From assembly GCF_039555535.1 (NCBI RefSeq), contig NZ_CP154630.1, positions 2,245,001 to 2,309,000 of the forward strand: a stretch of DNA of 64,000 nucleotides. The letters run 5' to 3'. The DNA is from Stenotrophomonas maltophilia (GTDB lineage Bacteria; Pseudomonadota; Gammaproteobacteria; Xanthomonadales; Xanthomonadaceae). The notes beneath the pieces were generated by a model, which was not told the DNA's origin, made no database searches, and saw nothing but the letters and a program-made list of their open reading frames with translations. Below, piece after piece: positions 34,526 to 42,627 of the stretch. Within the stretch, counting starts at the first letter, position 1. Every line of letters starts with the position of its first letter. A program made the position numbers and the translations under genes.

Positions 34526-35851
34526 CTAGAGCATGTACGGAATCTTGAACGCCAAGGTGAAGTCCGGCGCATCCGGGGTCAGCCCGATGCCCAGCAGGGT
34601 GACCAGCGTGGTGTGCTGGTTCAGCGCGTAGGTCACGCCCAGATTCAGTGACGCCGCGTTGGCGTCGCTGCCGATCACCTTCGTCCACTTGCCGCCCTGG
34701 AAGCGGGTCGAGGCACGGGCGCTGATGCGGTCGCTGAAGGACAGGCTGAGGCTGGTGCGTTCATTGAACGCAAAGGCAACTCCGGCACCGAAGTACACCG
34801 AGCCGCCCAGCTTCACATCACCCGGGTTCACGGTATCCGGATTGCTGTCGATATCGTTGAACCCGCGCGGGATGGAGTGCACGTAGCCGATGTTGGCGAA
34901 CAGGATCGCCGGATCAGCGGTCTTGACCATCGAGAGGCCCAGGTTGGCCTGCCATACGCCGTTGCCCGTGGGCTGTTCGCGCGGCACGGCGAAGCGGATG
35001 TAGTCGTCGTCATCACGCTCGATCACCTTCCAGTCCAGGCCGTAGGGCGCGCGACCGGTGGGCGCGGTCACGCCTGCCGTCAGTACCGTCTCGGGCCGCC
35101 AGCCACGTTCCCCGAACAGCCGGTAGTTGGCGCTCAGGCCGATATCGCCCAGGCCGTTGCCATTGGTCTCTTCCTGTGCAATGGCAGCAGCTGCGCCGCC
35201 CGCCCCACCTTTCTGGTAAACCGTGCGCCGTGCGAGGTAGGGCACGTCCAGGTTGAGGGTGAGGTTCGGGCTGACGCCCCAGCGCGCAGCCAGGTTGTAG
35301 GTGAGGGAATCGGACTCCACGTTCTCGATGGCGATATTGCCGAGGAAGATCGCGTCCAGTGCGAGGAAGCCGTTGAGGGTGAGCTGCTTGCGGTCGTAGC
35401 GGGCGTAGCTGAGGCTGTTTTCGACGGTGAAGCGGCGGGAAAACAGGGCCGATTGCTGCTGCTTCACATCATCCACGCTGCGTCGCGACTCCTGCTTCGC
35501 CTGCTGCGCCTCGGCCGCCGTGCTGGCGTAGCCTTCGCTGCGTGGTGGAACGGCTGCACCTGCACCGGCCTGTAGTGCCGTGCCGCGCTCTACTGCCGTT
35601 GCCGGAGCATTTGCGACTGCCGGATCCATTGGTCCAACCCGGCCACTCAATCGCGCCTGCATGGCCTGCACCTGCATGTCCAGTTCGCGCAATCGTCGAA
35701 CCTCCTGGGCGTAGTTGCTTTTGAGCTGCTCCAGCTGGTTGGCCAAGGCCTGTACATCCGCATTGTCGTCGGCCGCCGCCGGAGGTGCGGCGAGGGCGGT
35801 GCCCGCCAGCGCCGCCAGCGCCACCGGGGTGATCCTCAGTAGGGTGTGCAT
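34526..35851 (-). CDS. fapF: FapF-like outer-membrane amyloid exporter
   Basis: 441 aa. Signal peptide (about 1-22), a coiled-coil segment (about 32-70, ALANQLEQLKSNYAQEVRRLRELDMQVQAMQA), a linker, and from about 135 a C-terminal beta-barrel (VENSLSYARYDRKQLTLNGFLALDAIFL ... DFTLAFKIPYML). This coiled-coil plus barrel layout is that of FapF, the trimeric pore through which Pseudomonas exports functional amyloid subunits. It is the last gene of a six-gene operon in fapABCDEF order; the assignment rests on architecture and position more than on sequence identity. Confidence 0.82.
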   Translation of the reverse strand: MHTLLRITPVALAALAGTALAAPPAAADDNADVQALANQLEQLKSNYAQEVRRLRELDMQVQAMQARLSGRVGPMDPAVANAPATAVERGTALQAGAGAAVPPRSEGYASTAAEAQQAKQESRRSVDDVKQQQSALFSRRFTVENSLSYARYDRKQLTLNGFLALDAIFLGNIAIENVESDSLTYNLAARWGVSPNLTLNLDVPYLARRTVYQKGGAGGAAAAIAQEETNGNGLGDIGLSANYRLFGERGWRPETVLTAGVTAPTGRAPYGLDWKVIERDDDDYIRFAVPREQPTGNGVWQANLGLSMVKTADPAILFANIGYVHSIPRGFNDIDSNPDTVNPGDVKLGGSVYFGAGVAFAFNERTSLSLSFSDRISARASTRFQGGKWTKVIGSDANAASLNLGVTYALNQHTTLVTLLGIGLTPDAPDFTLAFKIPYML

Positions 35852-35897
35852 GTTCGTGTCCTGCGTTGTGGAACGCGTCCCCCAATGCCGCGCCGTG

Positions 35898-36647
35898 TTA
35901 CTGGCCCGGCCCCATGCCGCGGTTCAGCGCGATTGCCTGGGCCACGTTCTGGCTCAACGGCAGGTTGCCGCCCGCGGTGTTCCTCACCAGTTCCAGCCGC
36001 AGCTGGTTGCTGGCTGCCTGGCCGTCACCGGCCAGGGCGATGCCCTGGCCGACGCTGCCATTGCGTATCCATTGCTGCACCAGCCCCTGGCCGTCCACCT
36101 GCAGCATCAGGCGTGCCTGGTTGCCGTCCAGCACGGCACTGGCACGGATGCCGGCCTGCTGTGCGCTGGCCGCATGAGCGCCGTCGGATGTCGCCACGGG
36201 CACGGCACCGTCACGCACCACCAGCGTGGTGGCGTTGCGTGCGACGTTGCCATCGCCGGCCACCTGCACGCTCTGCACCAGCCCACTGGCGTTGGCCAGG
36301 CCGCTGCTGTCGATGCTGCGGCCGTGCGTGTCCGGTAACGGGGCGTCGGCGGCGGTCACATGCACGCTGGGCTGGAAGCTCAGCTTCGGGGGGCCGCCGC
36401 CGCGGAAGTCCATGCCCAGCGTCAGCGCGCCCTGCAGCGCGGCGCCGTTGCCGGCCTGCCATTGCGAGACCATGGTTACCCCGAACCAGGCCACGGTGTT
36501 TCCACCCACGGTGTAGCGGCCACGCATCAGGTTCAGTTCGGGATCCGGAATCTCTTTCAGGCCGCGTCCTGGCGCGCCCTCGGCTGCAAGCCGGGGCAGG
36601 GCAGGGCTTGCCAGCAGCAGGACCATCAACAAGGGGCGGCGGAACAT
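35898..36647 (-). CDS. fapE: FapE-like secreted accessory protein
   Basis: 249 aa. Signal peptide MFRRPLLMVLLLASPALPRLA; then EIPDPELNLMRGRYTVGGNTVAWFGVTM, a motif typical of FapE and of related amyloid-operon proteins, then Asn/Ala/Gly-rich text (NASGLVQSVQVAGDGNVARNATTL; GQGIALAGDGQAASNQLRLEL). FapE is exported with the fibrils in Pseudomonas and is found as a minor fibril component. A perfect AGGAGG sits eight bases before the ATG, and 13 bases separate it from the protease gene. Confidence 0.78.
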   Translation of the reverse strand: MFRRPLLMVLLLASPALPRLAAEGAPGRGLKEIPDPELNLMRGRYTVGGNTVAWFGVTMVSQWQAGNGAALQGALTLGMDFRGGGPPKLSFQPSVHVTAADAPLPDTHGRSIDSSGLANASGLVQSVQVAGDGNVARNATTLVVRDGAVPVATSDGAHAASAQQAGIRASAVLDGNQARLMLQVDGQGLVQQWIRNGSVGQGIALAGDGQAASNQLRLELVRNTAGGNLPLSQNVAQAIALNRGMGPGQ

Positions 36648-36660
36648 GGCGAGGCCTCCT

Positions 36661-37365
36661 TCAGAACAGGTCGGCATGGCTGAAGCCGAAGTCGACCAGC
36701 TCGGCATCGGTGATCGGCCCCTGTCGCGCGAAGAGCGCGCGGGCACTGGGCCGTTCGTTGGGTTGCAGCAATACCGTGTTGCGATCGAAATCACTGCCGA
36801 TCACCACGAACACGGCACGTGAGGGCCAGGCGGCCAGAAACTCCGGCAGGGCCAGGCTGCGGTTGCCGAGGATCGGGTCTGCCACTTCCACGATGCCCTC
36901 ACGGACCTGCTTGAGCACCACGAAATGGCGGAAGCCGCGCACGTCCATCAGTACCAGGCCGGGAACGCGCAGTGTGCGCAGGCGTTGTTCGTCGATGCGG
37001 TAGCCGCGCCCACGCATGCCCAGTGACTCCACGTAGCGCTTGATGTCGAGCAGCGAAAAGCCGCGTTCGGCGACCAGCGCCGGATCGGATACCCCCATCA
37101 TCCCTTCGATGACCGTCGCCTCGTCGGTGTCCAGGTGGTAGGCGTGGCGCAGGATGGTCGCCAGCGCCGCAGCCCCGCAGCTGTAGTCGGTGTGCTGGCG
37201 TACCACGTTGCGGTAGCGCCGCTCCTGCATGCTCTCCACCGTCTGCTGCAGCAGCGCGCCATTGGGCAGCACGCCACTGAAGCGCACGTCGCCCGCCCAC
37301 GCAGATGCAGTGGCCAGCAGCAACAGGCACGAGAGCAGGCGCATCGAAAGACGGCAACGGATCAT
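36661..37365 (-). CDS. fapD: FapD-like C39-family cysteine protease
   Basis: 234 aa with signal peptide (about 1-24, MRLLSCLLLLATASAWAGD). The C39 peptidase domain shows the active-site Cys63 in QHTDYSCGAAALATILRH, His147 in DVRGFRHFVVL and Asp163 in VEVADPILGN, a complete Cys-His-Asp triad. FapD in Pseudomonas is needed to process or export the amyloid components through FapF. The ATG at 37365 (with GGAGA upstream) is chosen over an in-frame start 75 bases earlier. Confidence 0.85.
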   Translation of the reverse strand: MIRCRLSMRLLSCLLLLATASAWAGDVRFSGVLPNGALLQQTVESMQERRYRNVVRQHTDYSCGAAALATILRHAYHLDTDEATVIEGMMGVSDPALVAERGFSLLDIKRYVESLGMRGRGYRIDEQRLRTLRVPGLVLMDVRGFRHFVVLKQVREGIVEVADPILGNRSLALPEFLAAWPSRAVFVVIGSDFDRNTVLLQPNERPSARALFARQGPITDAELVDFGFSHADLF

Positions 37366-37464
37366 CACGGTCTCCGGCGGCAGGGGGGAGCCCCTGTCCC
37401 AAGGGGGAGGAGGAACAGGGGCTCCCGGGAACCCGGCCATTGGCGGACGGCCGGGGTGTTGCGC

Positions 37465-38781
37465 TTACTCGCCGCTGCCGCCACCACCGCCGGTGCTGGG
37501 CTGGGCGACTGCCAAGGCAAGGCTGTTGGCCTGCAGGTTGCCGGTGCTGGACGCCACGTTCACGCCGATGTTGCCGGAGGCGCCGGAGAAGGCGCTGCCC
37601 GACAATGCCGAAGTGTTGGTGGCGTTGACGTTCACCCAGCGCGTGGTGCTGACCGTGCCGCTGAGGCTGGCATACAGGTCGGCCACGCCCAGTTCGACGA
37701 ACTGGCTGGTGCCACTCTCACGCGTATCGAAGCCCAGGCCGCCCACCCCCGGCCGGTTGGGGTTCATCGTGGCGTTCTGGATCTGGTTGTCCAGGTCGAT
37801 GTGGCCGGTGCTGTTGCCACTCGGGTGCGGCAGTTCGCCATTCCAGGTGTCCAGATAGTAGTTCGCCATCTGGTAGGCGTTGCCGGTGCCGCGGTAGGTG
37901 CCCGCGCCATAGGCCAGGGTCAGGCCGCTGACACCGCCACGCATGCCGACCTGCACGGTATCCGTGTAGGACTGCACGAAGCCGGCGTTGCTGACCGTGT
38001 TGCCGGTGGAGACCTGGTTCGAACTGATGCTCGACTGCGCCACCGCCGTGGTTGCTACCGAGGCCGCGAGCGCGTTCTTCTGCTCGTTGTTGTTGCCCGA
38101 AGCGATGTTCACGCCGATATTGCCGGACGCGCCGCCGAAGGCATTGCCGCCCAGGCCTGCGGCGTTGGTGACGCCGGAGTTCATGGTGGCGTTGCCGAAG
38201 CCAGCCTGGTTGACGAACACCTCGGCGTCGGCCATGCCGAAGCTGAAGGATGCATCGGCAGCGGACAGCGACGCGGCGTTGTCCTGCGCGTTGTTGTCGC
38301 CCGATACCACGTTGAAGCCGAGATTGCCCGATGCACCGGCACCGACGCTGTCACCGATGGAGGCGCTGTTGGTGACCAGGCTGTTGCTGGTGGCGTTGTT
38401 GCTGATCGACTGGCGATTGTCGATCACGGCGATGGCGGCCGAGTCGAGGTCGATGTCACCGGTGATGTTCGGGTCGCCGGAGAAGTTGATGTCGGTACTC
38501 AACCGCAGGTCCTTCTCCAGGTTCACGTCGACGCCGTGGTTGTTCTTTTCCTTGCGTTCGTCGGCCTGGATGTTGCTGTGCTTCTGCACATTGACGTTGA
38601 CGGTGCGGTTGCGCACATCGTTGTCGGTGTGGTTGTGCGTGTCGTTGCGGGTTTCGCTGACGGTATGGTTGTGGTTGATGTTCGCGTTGGCGTTCTGGTT
38701 GTCCCAGCCATTGGCCGCGGCGGCGGTCGAGGCAGTGGCAATCGCCATGGCGAGCATGGTCTGTTTGACGGTCGCTTTCAT
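37465..38781 (-). CDS. fapC: FapC-like major amyloid subunit
   Basis: 438 aa. After a signal peptide (about 1-23) comes an Asn/His-rich region (about 28-72), then three imperfect repeats, GASGNLGFNVVSGDNNAQDN (149-168), GASGNIGVNIASGNNNEQKN (217-236) and GASGNIGVNVASSTGNLQAN (400-419), separated by linkers of unequal length (about 48 and 163 residues). This repeat-linker design is that of FapC, whose repeats form the fibril core. The protein contains no Cys, so the C-terminal CxxC of Pseudomonas FapC is missing; it ends in a Gly-rich tail. Confidence 0.85.
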   Translation of the reverse strand: MKATVKQTMLAMAIATASTAAAANGWDNQNANANINHNHTVSETRNDTHNHTDNDVRNRTVNVNVQKHSNIQADERKEKNNHGVDVNLEKDLRLSTDINFSGDPNITGDIDLDSAAIAVIDNRQSISNNATSNSLVTNSASIGDSVGAGASGNLGFNVVSGDNNAQDNAASLSAADASFSFGMADAEVFVNQAGFGNATMNSGVTNAAGLGGNAFGGASGNIGVNIASGNNNEQKNALAASVATTAVAQSSISSNQVSTGNTVSNAGFVQSYTDTVQVGMRGGVSGLTLAYGAGTYRGTGNAYQMANYYLDTWNGELPHPSGNSTGHIDLDNQIQNATMNPNRPGVGGLGFDTRESGTSQFVELGVADLYASLSGTVSTTRWVNVNATNTSALSGSAFSGASGNIGVNVASSTGNLQANSLALAVAQPSTGGGGGSGE

Positions 38782-38824
38782 GGTGCCCTCTCTCTCATCA
38801 GGTGGTGCATCGGTTGGGTGGTTG

Positions 38825-39442
38825 TCACGGGCGGTCCTGCACGACCAGGCCCAGTACGTTGGCCGTGTCGTTGCCGCTGCCCGCTATCTGATTGAGTTGC
38901 AGGACCCCGTCGAATCCCCGCAGCGCGGTGCTGGCCACACCAACGCTACGGGTGCCCGTCGCAACGCCGCGACCGGCGTCGTCCCGCCCCCCTGCCAACG
39001 CGGAACCTTCGGCGGCCAAGGCCAAGTCGTCGGTTTCGCGTATGCCCTGTCGGGCCAGCGTCGCGCTGACGACGTTGAGCGTCGTGTTGGCGATGCCACT
39101 GGCCTGGTTGATGGATGCGATGCCGCTGGCACCCGCAAGTGCATCGCCGTCGATACCGGCGCGTGCGTGCAATGGCGCCGACAGCACCCGGTTGCCAGGC
39201 AGCAGTTGCTGGGCGCTGATCGCCACATCGGCGCGCTCGCCGGTGGCGATGCCGCGCAGGTTGGCCTGCTGGTTGAGGTCACCGGCGGCCTGGTTCACCG
39301 CGATCGCGCCATTGGCATCGGCCAATGCGCGGCCGTCGATACGGGCTACATCCAGATAGGCAAGCATGCCGCTGTACTCGTCGCAGTGCGCAAGCGACGG
39401 CGCCATCGCCAGCATCAGCAGCGGCAGGCAAGGGCGTTTCAC
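38825..39442 (-). CDS. fapB: FapB-like amyloid nucleator
   Basis: 205 aa. Signal peptide to about residue 19; then three imperfect repeats near 39-65 (ALADANGAIAVNQAAGDLNQ), 101-127 (ALAGASGIASINQASGIANT) and 173-199 (ALRGFDGVLQLNQIAGSGND). FapB in Pseudomonas likewise has three repeats related to FapC and nucleates fibres. The start is a GTG at 39442 that overlaps the upstream stop (GTGA). No CxxC at the C-terminus. Confidence 0.78.
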   Translation of the reverse strand: MKRPCLPLLMLAMAPSLAHCDEYSGMLAYLDVARIDGRALADANGAIAVNQAAGDLNQQANLRGIATGERADVAISAQQLLPGNRVLSAPLHARAGIDGDALAGASGIASINQASGIANTTLNVVSATLARQGIRETDDLALAAEGSALAGGRDDAGRGVATGTRSVGVASTALRGFDGVLQLNQIAGSGNDTANVLGLVVQDRP

Positions 39443-39969
39443 TTGCCACCTGCCGGGGCCGGACCCTGCAGCGGGAACTGGGCGAGGGCGCCGCGCACCG
39501 TATCGCCAATGCCGCGTGTGCTGTTGCCCACCGCGCCCAGCGGACCGCTCATGGCGCCGCCGAGGCTGCTGCCGGCCATGCCGTCGCTGCTGCGGCCGAG
39601 CGTGCCACCAAGGGCCTGCTGCGTGACGCGCTCGACCGTCGTCCCCCCCGGCGCCGAAGCCGGAGCGGCGTGCCCTGCACCCATGCCTGCATAGTCCTCG
39701 TCGCTCAGCTCGTCCATTGCGCCGCTACCGGCGCGGGTGCCAAGCGCGGCGGCGATCTCGCGCTGAGGCTTTGGATCGGCAATCAGCGCCATGCCCGGTG
39801 GCGCCATCCGGTAGGCGGGGCGCGCCGACACATCGCGCAACAGGACGATTTCGCCCGGTTGTGCCTTCACCGCTTGGCGCGCGCCGGAACCGGCTGCGTT
39901 CATGGCGACCGACAACAGGGCCAGCGCCAGGGGTGCCGCCAGGTCACGAATGAGGGTGGTGCCGTCCAT
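39439..39969 (-). CDS. fapA: FapA-like first protein of the amyloid operon
   Basis: 176 aa with a hydrophobic N-terminus (about 9-26, LAAPLALALLSVAMNAAGSG), a central QPGEIVLLRDVSARPAYRMAPPGMALIADPKP segment and a C-terminus of low complexity (Gly/Ser/Ala). In Pseudomonas the first fap gene encodes a periplasmic chaperone that steers FapB/FapC; here the assignment is by position and by N-terminal signal, with no sequence motif of my own certainty. A GGAAGA ribosome site precedes the ATG and a sigma-54 promoter lies 34-49 bases upstream. Confidence 0.6.
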   Translation of the reverse strand: MDGTTLIRDLAAPLALALLSVAMNAAGSGARQAVKAQPGEIVLLRDVSARPAYRMAPPGMALIADPKPQREIAAALGTRAGSGAMDELSDEDYAGMGAGHAAPASAPGGTTVERVTQQALGGTLGRSSDGMAGSSLGGAMSGPLGAVGNSTRGIGDTVRGALAQFPLQGPAPAGGK

Positions 39970-40365
39970 GCCGATCTTCCGCGGTGGGTGCGGCGGAACT
40001 ACGCATCAACCGTGCCAAGTGCCGGAGGCCCGTGCCGCAACCGGCGGCCGGGGTGCGGCGCGGCCGGGTGGCGCCAGGGCGTTACAACGGCGTCGGGAAA
40101 TTGTGGGGATTGCGCAGCCCGCAGCTGCCACAGGGCAAGGCGGATGCCCGACTGTCGCATTGTTGTTACAGGTGACATCGCCGACTGCAACGGTGCCGCT
40201 TCAGCCGGTGATTTCTTGACGCGCTGCTCATTGCGCTGCCGTTTAGCGCAGCGCTAGCATCCGCCCATCAAAGGCCGCCCCGGTGGCCGAAGAAGTCCCG
40301 GCGGGGGGCGGCACGCCGGTGATTGCCTGACAGTCCGCCGACGGTGTCCGGATGCTGGGGGAAGC
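39970..40365. other. Divergent control region of fap operon and its activator
   Basis: About 400 bases with no gene. It holds the sigma-54 promoter at 40003-40018. A short self-complementary stretch lies near 40222-40256 (gcgctgctcattgcgctgcc then gtttagcgcagcgc). Upstream activator sites for the adjacent regulator would be expected at about 40090-40200 but I cannot name one with confidence. Confidence 0.4.
40003..40018 (-). promoter_or_regulatory. Sigma-54 (-24/-12) promoter of the fap operon
   Basis: On the minus strand, TTGGCACG (40018-40011), GTTG and ATGC (40006-40003) match the consensus YTGGCACG-N4-TTGC with a perfect -24 element and one mismatch at -12, keeping the essential GG and GC. 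Transcription would start near 39991, about 22 bases before the fapA ATG. The divergent gene encodes a sigma-54 activator, strengthening the call. Confidence 0.75.
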
Positions 40366-41721
40366 ATGGCGGCGGTCCCGGAGGCTTCAACATCGCGCTG
40401 CGTACTCTGGTTCGGCGAACCGCTGGCAGGCGAGCGCAGCGCGCTGGCGGCCGCAGGCTGGTGTGTACGCAGCATCCATCCCGATCCCGGCATGGCCATT
40501 GGCCTGCGTGGACGCGATCGACTGCTCGCCGTCGTCGATCTACGCCATATGGACGGGCCGGCGCTTCAGCTGCTGATGCCGTGGATCGAACAGCACCAGC
40601 ATCTGCCCTGGCTGGCAGTGCTGCCGCCCGGCGCAGGGGCCACGCCAACGGCATGGCTGCCGCTGCTGCAGTTCTGCCTGGCGCGCTTCACGCTCCCGTT
40701 CGGCCTGCAGGACCTGGTCAGTGCGATGCGCCAGCAGTTCGATGCGGATGAACCCTCTGCTGATGGCGCGTGCAACGGGCAGGGGCCGCGCGCATTGATC
40801 GGCGAGAGCCCCGCACTGCATGCCGTGCGCACGGTGCTGCACAAGTTCGCTCCGGTGGAACTGCCGGTGCTGGTCACCGGTGAAACCGGCACCGGCAAGG
40901 AGTTGGCCGCGCACGCGCTGCATGCGTTGTCCGGGCGCGCGGGCAGGCCATTCATCGCCGTCAATTGCGGTGCGATCCCGGCCAACCTCGTGCAGTCGGA
41001 GTTGTTCGGGCATGAGCGCGGCTCGTTCACCGGTGCCGACAAGCGCCAGATCGGCGTGTTTGAAACGGCCCAGGGCGGCACCGTATTCCTCGATGAGGTG
41101 GGCGACCTGCCGGCGGAGGCCCAGACCAGCCTGCTGCGGGTGCTTCAGGAAGGCACCTTCGAGCGGGTCGGCAGCAGCCAGCCGTTGCGCGCCGACGTGC
41201 GGGTGCTTGCCGCAACCCACGTCGAGCTGGAGCACGCCGTGGCCCATGGCCGTTTCCGCAGTGATCTCTACTACCGCCTCAACGTGCTGCGGCTGCTGAT
41301 GCCGCCGCTGCGCGAACGTGGTGCCGATGTGCAGCTGCTGGCCGAGCACTTCCTGCGCTGCTTCCGGTTGCGTCACACGGTTCGCGCACGCGGCTTTTCG
41401 GCGGCGGCGATCCAGGCGATGCGCCGCTTCGACTGGCCGGGCAATGTCCGCGAACTGCTCAACCGGGTGCAGCGCGCTGCGATCATGGCCGAAGGGGAAC
41501 TGATCAGCGAGCGGGACCTGGAACTGGGCGCACCGGTGCCGGCCCCACCCGGCGCGATGCTGCACGATGCGCGTGGACAGGCCGAACGTGATGTGCTGCT
41601 TCAGACCCTGCGCCAGACCGGCTACAACGTCTCCGAATGTGCGCGCCAGATGCAGATTTCGCGGGTGACGGTGTACCGGCTGTGCCGCAAGCACCGGCTG
41701 GAGCTGCCCGCGCAGCGCTGA
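40366..41721 (+). CDS. Sigma-54-dependent activator (VpsR/FleQ-like)
   Basis: 451 aa. The N-terminal 130 residues fold like a receiver but lack a clear phospho-acceptor Asp pocket, as in VpsR/FleQ proteins that bind cyclic-di-GMP or act without phosphorylation. The AAA+ domain (about 143-380) has Walker A GETGTGKE (172-179), the sigma-54 contact loop as GSFTGA (219-224; the usual form is GAFTGA), and Walker B GTVFLDEVGDL. A Fis-type helix-turn-helix ends the protein (NVSECARQMQISRVTVYRLCRKH). Divergence from the fap operon and the sigma-54 promoter there make it the likely activator of amyloid expression. Confidence 0.93.
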   Translation: MAAVPEASTSRCVLWFGEPLAGERSALAAAGWCVRSIHPDPGMAIGLRGRDRLLAVVDLRHMDGPALQLLMPWIEQHQHLPWLAVLPPGAGATPTAWLPLLQFCLARFTLPFGLQDLVSAMRQQFDADEPSADGACNGQGPRALIGESPALHAVRTVLHKFAPVELPVLVTGETGTGKELAAHALHALSGRAGRPFIAVNCGAIPANLVQSELFGHERGSFTGADKRQIGVFETAQGGTVFLDEVGDLPAEAQTSLLRVLQEGTFERVGSSQPLRADVRVLAATHVELEHAVAHGRFRSDLYYRLNVLRLLMPPLRERGADVQLLAEHFLRCFRLRHTVRARGFSAAAIQAMRRFDWPGNVRELLNRVQRAAIMAEGELISERDLELGAPVPAPPGAMLHDARGQAERDVLLQTLRQTGYNVSECARQMQISRVTVYRLCRKHRLELPAQR

Positions 41722-42030
41722 TCAGCCGGTCGCCAGGTGCTTGAACAGGCGCAACGGCTTGCCCGCGACGCGCTCGATCACGCCCTTGGCTTCAAGATCC
41801 AGCTGCACGGCCTTCAGCCACCAGCCGGCTGTGGCACCTGCCGGGAACAGCGCGGCGGGTAGATGTGGCAGCAGTGCCTGCTTTGCCTGCGCAACGGTCA
41901 GGCCGGGCGGTTGTGCCGGCAGGGCCCTCAGCAAGGCATGGCGCATGGCCAGATACTTGGCACGATCCACGTGCTGGATGTGCCCGGGCGTGGTGATGCT
42001 CTCGATCTCGATCCGCTCGTGCTCAGACAT
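41722..42030 (-). CDS. Conserved hypothetical protein
   Basis: 102 aa soluble protein with a winged-helix-like feel: LTVAQAKQALLPHLPAALFPAGATAGWWLKAVQLDLEAKGVIERVAGKPLRLFKH. It starts eight bases inside the end of the zinc-binding protein gene, so the two are co-translated, and its stop codon abuts the stop of the convergent activator gene with no spacer. Function unknown. Confidence 0.72.
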   Translation of the reverse strand: MSEHERIEIESITTPGHIQHVDRAKYLAMRHALLRALPAQPPGLTVAQAKQALLPHLPAALFPAGATAGWWLKAVQLDLEAKGVIERVAGKPLRLFKHLATG

Positions 42031-42559
42031 GGGTATCTCCCGCGACTTCGATGCGTGGGCTGCGGAGGCCCATGGCGATCCACGCTTTCATCAACCGGGC
42101 ATAGAATTGCAACGACCGGATCTCCAGGTTCGGCACATCGTCGGGAAGGACAGACGCATCCGGAAGATCACTGACCATGGTCCGCATCTCCACGGCGGGT
42201 CTTGCCGATGCCGGCCACAACAGGCCATACAGGCTCAGCCAATGGCCGCCGCTGAACTCAAGGAAGAGAGGGGTATTGCAGCAGCCCGCTAGGACGCGGC
42301 GGCTGCCGCCCCTGCTGGACAATCGCAACGCGCGCAGCATGGAATGTCCGGCATCGATGCTGACGCGATCCTTGCGATGCATTACGAAGAGCGTCTGGCC
42401 GTGCGGGCCCAGCACGGCCGGTGCTTGGGGCATCGACTGCAGCATGGCGCCGGCCTTGCGACAGCTGTCGCAGCAGCATTCTACGGTGGCAATGGGCTGG
42501 CCCGTGGCGGTCAGGCGCACCTGGCCGCAGGCGCAGGCAAGGGACTGGTGTGAGGCCAT
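42023..42559 (-). CDS. Zinc-binding protein, GFA-like fold
   Basis: 178 aa. The start (LACACGQVRLTATGQPIATVECCCDSCRKAGA) resembles the Cys-rich zinc site of the GFA (glutathione-dependent formaldehyde-activating, Gfa/Mss4-like) family, with CxCG and CCxxC patterns and a third Cys pair later (LAGCCNTPLFL). No catalytic role is established for such members. The ATG is preceded by AGGAGA. It forms a two-gene unit with the 102-residue protein. Confidence 0.75.
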   Translation of the reverse strand: MASHQSLACACGQVRLTATGQPIATVECCCDSCRKAGAMLQSMPQAPAVLGPHGQTLFVMHRKDRVSIDAGHSMLRALRLSSRGGSRRVLAGCCNTPLFLEFSGGHWLSLYGLLWPASARPAVEMRTMVSDLPDASVLPDDVPNLEIRSLQFYARLMKAWIAMGLRSPRIEVAGDTHV

Positions 42560-42627
42560 CTTCGTTTTCTCCTGGGGTGGTCATCCTCTCGACGAACCGG
42601 GGCGCCGGAAATCGACGGCATCCGCCT

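Noticed and set aside
40130..40150. Second sigma-54-like promoter on the minus strand near 40130-40150
   Set aside because: It keeps only part of the -24 element and is much weaker than the site at 40003-40018.
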